DNA from: Congregibacter variabilis | Lineage (GTDB): Bacteria > Pseudomonadota > Gammaproteobacteria > Pseudomonadales > Halieaceae | DNA length: 64,000 bases | Assembly (NCBI RefSeq): GCF_045689235.1 | Contig: NZ_CP136864.1 | Coordinates: 992,001 to 1,056,000, forward strand | Reading direction: 5' to 3' | In this document: one piece after another, positions 9,917 to 16,733 of the stretch | How positions within the stretch are numbered: the stretch's first letter is position 1 | How the letters are laid out: every line of letters begins with the position of its first letter | Made by a program: the position numbers and the translations under genes | The notes under the pieces: generated by a model | What the model saw: only the letters and a program-made list of their open reading frames with translations | Told to the model about the DNA's origin: nothing | Databases searched by the model: none

Positions 9917-10750
9917 ATGTCGAGTATTGTCATTACGGGTGCAACCGCAGGCATTGGCCGCGCTGCGGCGATACTGCTGGCAAGTAAGAAGCACCGAGTC
10001 TTTGCCGCCGGCCGCAATCAGACCGCATTGGCAGAACTCGATGCGGGCTATGAAAACATTACCGCATTACAAATGGATGTGACTGACAGTGAATCAGTGA
10101 GTCAGGCCGCAGCCAAAGTATTTGAGGCTCTCGACGGCCAGGCGCCGGACGTACTCGTAAACAATGCTGGCTACGCGGTAGTGGGACCACTGGAAGCGCT
10201 CTCTGATGATGACTGGGAGCAGCAGTTTCGTACTAACGTACTCGGCCTGGTACGTGTCACAAAAGCTTTCTTGCCAAGCATGCGAGAACGTCGCCGCGGG
10301 CGAATCATCAACGTGTCTTCGGTTGCCGGTAAAGTGACACTGCCATTTTTTGGACCCTACAATTCAACCAAGCATGCCGTTGAGTCCATTTCTGATTCGC
10401 TCAGGCATGAACTCAGACCGCATGGTGTTGAGGTCGTGGTGATTGAACCCGGCGCGGTGAAAACGCGCTTCGGGTCACTGGAACAGCAACAGATAGAACA
10501 TTGGATAGAGAGCGCGCCTGCCTACGCTGAACAGCTTCGTACACTCCAGTCTTTTCATCATGATTTGCACAGCAAGGGCGCGGACCCGATCACCGTGGCG
10601 GGGAGCATTGTCGACGCCTGTGAAAGCCCCAATCCGACGCCGCGACGGGTTGTGCCGTTCTTCCCCGGCAGCGCATTCATTGCCATCAAGGCGTTACTGC
10701 CAACGCGTGTCTCAGATTGGATCGTACAAAAGCTTACCGGGCTGCCCTAA
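9917..10750 (+). CDS. Short-chain dehydrogenase/reductase
   Basis: A 277-residue classical SDR. The nucleotide motif is TGATAGIG (residues 7-14) with AGRN near 31, suggesting NADP preference. NNAG lies at 82-85, and the catalytic residues are serine near 135 (NVSSVAGK), Tyr148 and Lys152 (PYNSTKHA). The C-terminal extension (FFPGSAFIAIKALLP) resembles membrane-associated SDRs acting on lipids or retinoid-like substrates. The gene follows the ThDP enzyme and is 6 bases from the DUF2164 gene, so the three probably share a transcript. Confidence 0.9.
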   Translation: MSSIVITGATAGIGRAAAILLASKKHRVFAAGRNQTALAELDAGYENITALQMDVTDSESVSQAAAKVFEALDGQAPDVLVNNAGYAVVGPLEALSDDDWEQQFRTNVLGLVRVTKAFLPSMRERRRGRIINVSSVAGKVTLPFFGPYNSTKHAVESISDSLRHELRPHGVEVVVIEPGAVKTRFGSLEQQQIEHWIESAPAYAEQLRTLQSFHHDLHSKGADPITVAGSIVDACESPNPTPRRVVPFFPGSAFIAIKALLPTRVSDWIVQKLTGLP

Positions 10751-10756
10751 TCGACT

Positions 10757-11011
10757 ATGGACAACATCGAATTCTCTGCAGAAGAAAAAAGCGAGATCGC
10801 GCGTAAAGTTCAGCTCTATTTCCGCGAAGAGCTGGAGCAGGACATAGGGCGTTTCGACGCTGAGTTTCTCATCGATTTTTTTGCAGAAGAAGTCGGTGCG
10901 TATTTCTACAACAGAGGAATCTACGACGCTCAAGCGGTCATCAGCAAGCGCACGGATGAGTTGTCTGATGCGCTTTATGAACTGGAAAAACCCACCAAGC
11001 ACAGCAAATAG
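10757..11011 (+). CDS. DUF2164 family protein
   Basis: An 84-residue soluble acidic protein matching the DUF2164 pattern: an N-terminal helix with FSAEEKSEIARKVQLYF, then the conserved core EELEQDIGRFDAEFLIDFF and YNRGIYDAQAV. The family has no known function and is widespread in proteobacteria. It begins 6 bases after the SDR stop and ends the three-gene plus-strand unit, facing the convergent nitrilase. Confidence 0.8.
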   Translation: MDNIEFSAEEKSEIARKVQLYFREELEQDIGRFDAEFLIDFFAEEVGAYFYNRGIYDAQAVISKRTDELSDALYELEKPTKHSK

Positions 11012-11074
11012 CCTGCAGTTGCTGCACGAGTAAACGCATAGCACGCGGGCACTTCAAATCATCACTGATGTGCA

Positions 11075-12025
11075 TCAGTCCTTCAATTTTACAACCGTCT
11101 GTCGCTGGCGATTAACCGTTAGTTCAAACACATCGGGCCGACAGTAGTGACCCGAGGGATCAAAGTTCTGTCGCTCTCGTCTTACCTCGTCCATATCGAT
11201 TGCTGCAGTCACCACAGCCTCGCGTCCTACAATGGGCTCAACAATCCAGCTACCGTCGGGCGCCGCGATACACGATCCACCATCGCCCATTAGTTCAGAT
11301 GCATTTTGCATAATCAGGCTGTACTGAGGCATGTCTGCATCCACATCATCTTTGCGCATTAAACCCGATACCGACAATACATACATGCGGTTCTCAAGGG
11401 CAATGTGCCGCGTTAAGTCGATAGTGTTATTAGCGTTGCCGGGCCATACCGCTACGTGCAGGTTCTCCCCTTGCGCGTACAGTGCTGAGCGCGCGAGAGG
11501 CATCCAGTTCTCCCAACAGTTAAGCCCACCGACAACAAAATTATTGAGCGAGTGCACCTGCAGTCCGTGACCATCACCGGAGCCCCAAACCAAGCGCTCT
11601 TCGTAGGTTGGCATTAGCTTGCGATGTACAGATTGGATAACGCCTTCTTTATCGATGTACAGCAAACTACAATAAATCGTGTGCCCGCCTCGATCCCCCG
11701 CGCGCTCTGCGCATCCAAGGTATACAGCTATGCGATGCCCCTTCGCCAGTTGGCAGATGCTCCCTAAATCCCCGTTCTCGATGCTCACCGCCTCACGTAA
11801 GTAGTGCGCAAAGATCTGCTTTTGTTCGGGATCATTAAATCGAGCGCCGCCGGTAGATTCCAGCCAAAATGGGTATCCGGGCAGCAAGGTTTCACCAAAG
11901 CACACAAGGTCAGCGCCCTGCGTGGCTGCCTCCTCTATAGCCGCCTCAATTTTTTGAATGGTCGCCAGCTTATTTAGCCAAACTGGCGCGATCTGCGCGA
12001 TTGCGATGTTGAGACTGTCGTTCAT
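11075..12025 (-). CDS. Nitrilase (carbon-nitrogen hydrolase)
   Basis: A 316-residue nitrilase-superfamily enzyme. The catalytic triad is visible: Glu45 (FGETLLPGYP), Lys136 (HRKLMPTYEER) and Cys170 (GGLNCWENWMPL). The CWENWMP motif and the E-T-L-L-P-G-Y-P-F-W string are those of true nitrilases (branch 1) rather than amidases, so it probably hydrolyses an organic nitrile to acid and ammonia in the cytoplasm. It is the last gene of a minus-strand set with an outer-membrane porin and an alpha/beta hydrolase, 76 bases after the porin, consistent with uptake and degradation of a specific compound. Confidence 0.92.
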   Translation of the reverse strand: MNDSLNIAIAQIAPVWLNKLATIQKIEAAIEEAATQGADLVCFGETLLPGYPFWLESTGGARFNDPEQKQIFAHYLREAVSIENGDLGSICQLAKGHRIAVYLGCAERAGDRGGHTIYCSLLYIDKEGVIQSVHRKLMPTYEERLVWGSGDGHGLQVHSLNNFVVGGLNCWENWMPLARSALYAQGENLHVAVWPGNANNTIDLTRHIALENRMYVLSVSGLMRKDDVDADMPQYSLIMQNASELMGDGGSCIAAPDGSWIVEPIVGREAVVTAAIDMDEVRRERQNFDPSGHYCRPDVFELTVNRQRQTVVKLKD

Positions 12026-12101
12026 GTGTCCACTGCTCTGTCTGTAACGCCTTCTGTCATCGATACCCGGAGGCTCGCAGTAAATCCTAACACCATGGAA
12101 C

Positions 12102-13343
12102 CTAGAGCCTGATCTGTAAGGCCAGCCAGGCCTTTTTGGTGTCCGGATATCGATCTGGCGCCTCCGTCTCGAACACGGCTGCTTTGGCCGTCGCTGTGAG
12201 CCATGCGTTTATCTGCCACTGCGCCTGCAGGTCGATCTCAGAGCCGAAATTCACACTGGAGGACTCGGCTCTAAAGTCATGATAGCGAGCAGTGAGTGCC
12301 AATGGGCCCAAATTTCCCGCAAGTGATACCCAGGCATCCTTAATGCCGTCACCCGGGGTCGCGAGAAACTTATCCGCCCAACCCTGATGGCCATGACCGT
12401 TTGCCAACCGCGTTCCAAACCCCACGCCATTATCAGCGCCCAGCACTTCGTAGGCGGCCTTGAGTGCCATATCCCCCAGCGGGGCTGCCATCTCAATGAT
12501 GTAATACGGTGCCCGATAGTCCAACTCACTGGCACCCGAGTCCTCCTGAGTCGCCAATCGCGCGAGAATATTGAGTCCGGAAAACACGCCGCTGTAAGCC
12601 ACACCGAAGGTATTACTGGAGTTGTTCACCGTCTTCGCTGCACTGAAGTCACTCTGCGCAGCAACATCCAGTAAATACGCAAAGCCCACCAGCTCGTGAC
12701 CGTCCGCAAAATCATAGCTCATGCGCACAAAGGTGCTATCGCCGTGCCAGTCCGCTGGATTGCTTCCATCAGCAGGACCAAACACTCGACTCACTTGGGT
12801 AACGTAGCTGGCATCAATGGAAAAATCAGCACTCGCGTCCCACTGCAGCCTTAGAGCGTCGTAAGTCTGCGCATTTTGCCGCCAGGGCTTCGCGCCAATG
12901 AATCGCCCTCGATCCAGCAAGATACGTTGCCGCCCCAATGTGGCCTTTAGATCATCGGCGGAGTAGCGCAACCAGGCCTGATTAAATTCCGTACCTTCAG
13001 GGTCAGCGATGGTCGGGTATTGGACCTTGCCGTTTTCCGTAGAGTTATAGTCTTCGCTACCCAGACTTCTAACATCATCGATCTGCAACAAAGCCGATAG
13101 ACGCCCTACTTTGCCAGACTCAAAGGTCACCCTGCTGCGAAGCAATGAAGCTTTGGCAGGATCATCAAAACCGTCTTCATCCACCATCTCGTAGCGGTAA
13201 CGCAGATCCAGAGCAATGGAGCTATCGCTCACGGCACTTGTTAACTGCTCACTGAGGCTCACGTCCGCGCGCACCGTAACTGCAAGCAGCCCCAAAAATA
13301 CAGGAAGACAAAGTCGATTCAGTCTCAGGGCCATCAGGAACAT
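12102..13343 (-). CDS. Outer-membrane porin, alginate-export-like family
   Basis: A 413-residue protein with a signal peptide (MFLMALRLNRLCLPVFLG onward, cleavage near VRADV) and alternating beta-barrel strands to the C-terminal LALQIRL. Motifs such as LDLRYRYEMVDEDGF, ATLGRQRILLDRGRFIG and FSIDASYVTQVSRVFGP are typical of the alginate export (AlgE-like) porin family. The start ATG at 13343 lies 2 bases after the hydrolase stop; a longer reading adds 44 residues that overlap that gene and look like noise. It probably gates uptake of the compound handled by the neighbouring hydrolase and nitrilase. Confidence 0.85.
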   Translation of the reverse strand: MFLMALRLNRLCLPVFLGLLAVTVRADVSLSEQLTSAVSDSSIALDLRYRYEMVDEDGFDDPAKASLLRSRVTFESGKVGRLSALLQIDDVRSLGSEDYNSTENGKVQYPTIADPEGTEFNQAWLRYSADDLKATLGRQRILLDRGRFIGAKPWRQNAQTYDALRLQWDASADFSIDASYVTQVSRVFGPADGSNPADWHGDSTFVRMSYDFADGHELVGFAYLLDVAAQSDFSAAKTVNNSSNTFGVAYSGVFSGLNILARLATQEDSGASELDYRAPYYIIEMAAPLGDMALKAAYEVLGADNGVGFGTRLANGHGHQGWADKFLATPGDGIKDAWVSLAGNLGPLALTARYHDFRAESSSVNFGSEIDLQAQWQINAWLTATAKAAVFETEAPDRYPDTKKAWLALQIRL

Positions 13344-13345
13344 AA

Positions 13346-14314
13346 TTAGGCTGACTGCGCCTCCCATTGGGCCAAAATCGTGCGCAGCACACTCACAAAT
13401 GCTATGGGCTCGTCCAACATGAGGTGATGACGGGCACCGGGAATTCCGATGACAGGAATGTCCGTCGCACCGCACTCATGAATATATGCTGCGGAGTCAT
13501 CATCAAAGAGAAGGCTATCCTGCCCGTAGACAATGGCCTTTCGTCCGGGCGTTTCGGCAATGATTTCGCCCTGACGCAACATACGTTCCTGGCGGCCAAA
13601 ATCGCTTTGAAAAACGCTGGTATCAAATTTCCATGTCCAGCCGCCCTCCACTTTTTTCAAGGAATGGTATGCCATGTAGTCAAAAAGACTGGGGACATTC
13701 ACGGGCTGGGGTGGCGACAGCACAAAGCGTGCCTTGGCGGCTTCGTAGTCGGGATACACTCGGTTGGGACGACTTGGGTCCGAACGCAGCGGCTTCTCTG
13801 AACTAAAGTACGCCTTCAGGCGCTCCGGCCGAAGTACCATCAAGTCGCAGATTATCAGACCCCCAAATAATGCATGACTATCTTGCATCGCGGTGAGTGC
13901 CACATGCCCACCATAGGAGTGAGCTATAACAACAGGCTTAACCGCGTGATCAAACAGCCCGGTAGCACGCGCAACATCCTCAACTTCTGATGCACGAACG
14001 GATTCGGAATACTGTTCACGAACACCGGAATCACCCATGCCTGACAGATCAAACGCCACCACGTGGTAGTGCTGCGCCAAAAACGGGGCAATAAAACCAA
14101 AGCATCGTGCGTGAGCTAAAAACCCGTGAAGTAGCAGTAAACCGGGGTTAGCGGGATTGCCCCAGCGAAAATAGTGAATATCGCAGCCTCCGGACTCTAC
14201 CCAGCCCTCCTCCCGGGGGACCCGGAGAGACTTGTGCAACCAGTCGGGAACATCCGTCGCATCGGGAGGTAGCTCACGGGCAAGGTCAGGCTTAGTCATT
14301 ACCTCAGTATTCAT
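13346..14314 (-). CDS. Alpha/beta hydrolase
   Basis: A 322-residue cytoplasmic alpha/beta hydrolase. LLLHGFLAHARCFGF carries the oxyanion-hole HG motif and FDLSGMGDSG follows. The nucleophile elbow is AHSYGGH (serine near residue 140), and GIPGARHHLMLDEP provides the histidine. No signal peptide is seen. The gene heads a three-gene operon with the porin (2-base gap) and the nitrilase. Two inverted repeats in the upstream 222 bases (14335-14349 and 14411-14435) may be regulatory. Substrate unknown; the operon context suggests an ester or amide. Confidence 0.88.
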   Translation of the reverse strand: MNTEVMTKPDLARELPPDATDVPDWLHKSLRVPREEGWVESGGCDIHYFRWGNPANPGLLLLHGFLAHARCFGFIAPFLAQHYHVVAFDLSGMGDSGVREQYSESVRASEVEDVARATGLFDHAVKPVVIAHSYGGHVALTAMQDSHALFGGLIICDLMVLRPERLKAYFSSEKPLRSDPSRPNRVYPDYEAAKARFVLSPPQPVNVPSLFDYMAYHSLKKVEGGWTWKFDTSVFQSDFGRQERMLRQGEIIAETPGRKAIVYGQDSLLFDDDSAAYIHECGATDIPVIGIPGARHHLMLDEPIAFVSVLRTILAQWEAQSA

Positions 14315-14334
14315 AGCACTCCATTAACGCCCGA

Positions 14335-14349
14335 AGGCAAACCTTGCCT
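14335..14349. repeat. Short inverted repeat near the hydrolase start
   Basis: AGGCAA, a three-base loop and TTGCCT form a perfect 6-bp inverted repeat about 20 bases upstream of the alpha/beta hydrolase start. Its position suits an operator or a translational hairpin; no T tract follows. Function is inferred from position only. Confidence 0.35.
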
Positions 14350-14410
14350 GGGTTGCTGTGAGCCCGAGAGTCACAGTCCGCCGAGACGAAGATCGATTGC
14401 GCATTCAAAA

Positions 14411-14435
14411 GTCACGCTGGAAGATTCCGCGTGAC
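14411..14435. repeat. Imperfect palindrome between DoxX and hydrolase genes
   Basis: GTCACGC and GCGTGAC arms (7 bp) enclose GGAA/TTCC, giving a nearly continuous hairpin with one bulged T. It lies about 100 bases upstream of the hydrolase-porin-nitrilase operon and about 100 bases downstream of the DoxX stop. It could be an operator for the operon or part of a terminator for DoxX; there is no T run, so the operator reading is slightly favoured. Confidence 0.4.
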
Positions 14436-14536
14436 GGCTATGATAACGCGCTGTGGGTCCCAGCGGCCGGCTATGTAACCGAAATCCTACGGAGCAAAAC
14501 GTAAGCACAGCGGATCAATCGCTTTGAAACGTTGGT

Positions 14537-14983
14537 TTACTGCTGCCCGGACTTTCGCCGCGCATCAACACTCCAGCGTCCTGCCCCGTGAGCTGCGACC
14601 ACCAGAAACCCGCCTGCCATAGCGATGTTTTTGAAAAACAGGATGAACTGCATCTGATCACCCAAGTCTGCGTGAAAAGCCAAAGCGCTCACGACGCTAA
14701 AACCCGCTAGAGCAACTGCTGTTACACGGGTGTATAAGCCCGAAATCATTAACAAAGCCCCCAATACTTCTAGGAGGATCACCAGGGGCAGCAGCTCCTG
14801 GGGAACACCGACAGACGCCATATAGCCCTGGGTGCCTTCGTAGTTTTGAATTTTACCGAGTCCGGCAAAAAGAAAAATCGCAGACAGGCCGATGCGACCT
14901 GCAAGCTCAGCAGCGCTGGCCAAATGATTGCTCGCAGGCACTGAGGCGGTAAGATTACTGGACGTTGATGTTGCTGTGCTCAT
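14537..14983 (-). CDS. DoxX family membrane protein
   Basis: A 148-residue inner-membrane protein of the DoxX/SURF4-like family with four predicted helices. RIGLSAIFLFAGLGKI is the hallmark first helix; ILLEVLGALLMISGLYTR and a FFKNIAMAGGFL helix follow. DoxX proteins are small redox- or stress-linked membrane proteins. An AAGGAG ribosome site lies about 7 bases before the ATG. The promoter region holds an AT-rich palindrome (15073-15085). It stands alone. It could in principle serve as the DoxX partner (HvfD) of the distant hvfABC operon, but nothing in sequence links them. Confidence 0.88.
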   Translation of the reverse strand: MSTATSTSSNLTASVPASNHLASAAELAGRIGLSAIFLFAGLGKIQNYEGTQGYMASVGVPQELLPLVILLEVLGALLMISGLYTRVTAVALAGFSVVSALAFHADLGDQMQFILFFKNIAMAGGFLVVAAHGAGRWSVDARRKSGQQ

Positions 14984-15072
14984 GACAAACTCCTTATTGC
15001 TTGTCGTTGAAAGTGAGCCCAGATTAAGTTCGATTTTGTCGGATTAAAATCGCATTTTATTCGTTATAATTT

Positions 15073-15085
15073 TCGATTTAATCGA
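15073..15085. promoter_or_regulatory. LysR-type T-N11-A palindrome upstream of doxX
   Basis: A 13-base palindrome TCGATTTAATCGA has exactly the T-N11-A form of LysR-regulator boxes. It lies about 90 bases upstream of the DoxX ATG in a very AT-rich stretch (about 15030-15085) where TATAAC-like -10 candidates occur on the minus strand. Divergent LysR-DoxX pairs are common, but here no regulator gene is adjacent. Assignment is by form and position only. Confidence 0.45.
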
Positions 15086-15131
15086 TAGGTGTGTCTATGC
15101 ATGACAATCTCAACCATAGTCGGATCCTGTG

Positions 15132-15731
15132 TCAGCCCGTAGCCAGAAAGTGCGTTGCCTCGATATGCCCGGGTATTCGCTGCAGCACCTGCCTGTAACT
15201 TTCCAGAGCTGATTTTTTGTTGCCGAGCCAGTACTGTGCCCGCGCTCGGTAAACCAGCACCGTCGCATCACTGGGATAGCGCTCGTGTAAATCCTCCGTA
15301 TGCCTTAGCAGCAACTGCCACTGCTTTAGGCCTTCCTGGGCAACCATCAACCGCATGTGCGCATAATAGTTCCACGGCGCTATCTCGAGCGCTGATTGTG
15401 CGACCACCGCAGCCTCTCTCCACCGCTGCTGAGCCAATAAGGGCAGCGTCAATCCTATCTGTGCGTCCAGCGACTTTGGGTTAGCCTCCAGGGCAGCCTT
15501 GTAGTCAGACTGGGAATCGTTGTAGTTACCTGCAAGGTATCGCAACCATGCGCGTCGCAATCTTGCGAACTCGTTTGCCGGCTCCTGCTTGAGCATGGAA
15601 TCAAACAATGAAGCTGCCGAGTCATACTGCGACATAGACTCAAGTCTGTAGCTCTCGGACCAGACGTCAGCCCGACCGGAAACGCTTGTAACCAGTAACA
15701 GTGTTGTGAGAAAAGCCCGGTAATACTTCAT
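15132..15731 (-). CDS. Exported TPR protein of the PqqD/ATP-grasp operon
   Basis: A 199-residue protein with a signal peptide (MKYYRAFLTTLLLVTSVSGRA) followed by about four tetratricopeptide repeats: QYDSAASLFDSMLKQEP, NYNDSQSDYKAALEANP, RWREAAVVAQSALEIAP and KKSALESYRQVLQRIPG. It is probably a periplasmic scaffold that holds partner proteins. It is the last gene of the operon running from the PqqD-like gene, starting 10 bases after the barrel gene. The pairing with an outer-membrane barrel recalls secretion and envelope-assembly modules, but no specific function is known. Confidence 0.85.
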   Translation of the reverse strand: MKYYRAFLTTLLLVTSVSGRADVWSESYRLESMSQYDSAASLFDSMLKQEPANEFARLRRAWLRYLAGNYNDSQSDYKAALEANPKSLDAQIGLTLPLLAQQRWREAAVVAQSALEIAPWNYYAHMRLMVAQEGLKQWQLLLRHTEDLHERYPSDATVLVYRARAQYWLGNKKSALESYRQVLQRIPGHIEATHFLATG

Positions 15732-15741
15732 CGCTCTGCCC

Positions 15742-16731
15742 TCACCATTTGTGCGACAGATTTAAATAAATGTAAGTACTGTCATATTCATCATTTATCG
15801 CGCGATTTTCGAACTGCTCATAGCCAGCCTGGAGCATGATGCTGGTCTGCTCGTCCAACTTCCAGCGACCATTCACACTCACCACGCCCTGCTGCTCATC
15901 AGCCAAGGTATAAACCACTGCTGCATCGGAATCTACGGCTAAAAAGCGTTCGCCCAACATCCCGGCAAATCCCAGACTATCCAATCCCAAAGGCCCCGAG
16001 GGACCAAACCAATGCGTCAGCTTGGCTTCTACTGCGCTTGTATCGTTCTTGCCGTCGTTAACCTCGTCATCACTAATATGAATAAAATAACCGCGCAGCT
16101 GCACCCAGTTGTTGGGACCAGCGACAGAAAATCCGAGCGCAGGCGTTAGTTGATGCACCTGGTACTCATCCCGTCCGTCATAGTCGTAGTTCGAATGAGA
16201 ATAACCCAGCTCAACTGACAGGTCCTTGTCATGATTCATGTAGCTGACAATCGGATTAACAACACCGATGTCGGCTTCACCAACCACATAGGGACCTGCG
16301 CCACTATCAGCCGCGCCCCCCTGAATCTCACTGATAGCTTCGCTGGCATCATTGCTGATCAGATAGCCGTCCAGACGCCAGCTTATTTTGCCCGCAAGAC
16401 TGTCCGAGTAACTGTGAAGTCTGCCACTTAAATAGGCGGCGTTTTCCTCAAAACTATCAAAGGTGCCCACGCCGGCACCCTTTCCCTGTACCTCGGTATA
16501 GCTGTAGCCCAGGATAAACCCACCTTTTTCCAAATAATCTCCGCCAATATAAACCCCGGCTCCGAACAGATCGTCGCGCAGTTGCGCGCCGCTGTAAGCT
16601 GCATACACTGTCTGAGCGCTTGCGCGTAGTTCCCAAGACTCATCGGCCACCGCGATAGCAGACAGGCTTGCGCTGCCAAGCAACAGATAACAGCGGATCA
16701 GATTCTTTTCAAAAACAGCTGTTTTTTTCAT
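15742..16731 (-). CDS. Outer-membrane beta-barrel protein of the PqqD/ATP-grasp operon
   Basis: A 329-residue protein with a signal peptide (ending near ASLSAIAVADE) and alternating hydrophobic strands through to the C-terminal TYIYLNLSHKW, whose terminal aromatic residue suits outer-membrane insertion. Strands such as GFILGYSYTEVQGKG and VELGYSHSNYDYDG support a barrel of about 14-16 strands. I do not recognise a named family. It starts 2 bases after the UT-M23 fusion stop, so translation is probably coupled. A role as pore or envelope anchor for the operon product is inferred. Confidence 0.75.
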   Translation of the reverse strand: MKKTAVFEKNLIRCYLLLGSASLSAIAVADESWELRASAQTVYAAYSGAQLRDDLFGAGVYIGGDYLEKGGFILGYSYTEVQGKGAGVGTFDSFEENAAYLSGRLHSYSDSLAGKISWRLDGYLISNDASEAISEIQGGAADSGAGPYVVGEADIGVVNPIVSYMNHDKDLSVELGYSHSNYDYDGRDEYQVHQLTPALGFSVAGPNNWVQLRGYFIHISDDEVNDGKNDTSAVEAKLTHWFGPSGPLGLDSLGFAGMLGERFLAVDSDAAVVYTLADEQQGVVSVNGRWKLDEQTSIMLQAGYEQFENRAINDEYDSTYIYLNLSHKW

Positions 16732-16733
16732 GA

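Noticed and set aside
14537..14983. DoxX as the missing HvfD of the hvf operon
   Set aside because: It lies 29 kb away under a different control region, and DoxX proteins are common; only the family name connects them.
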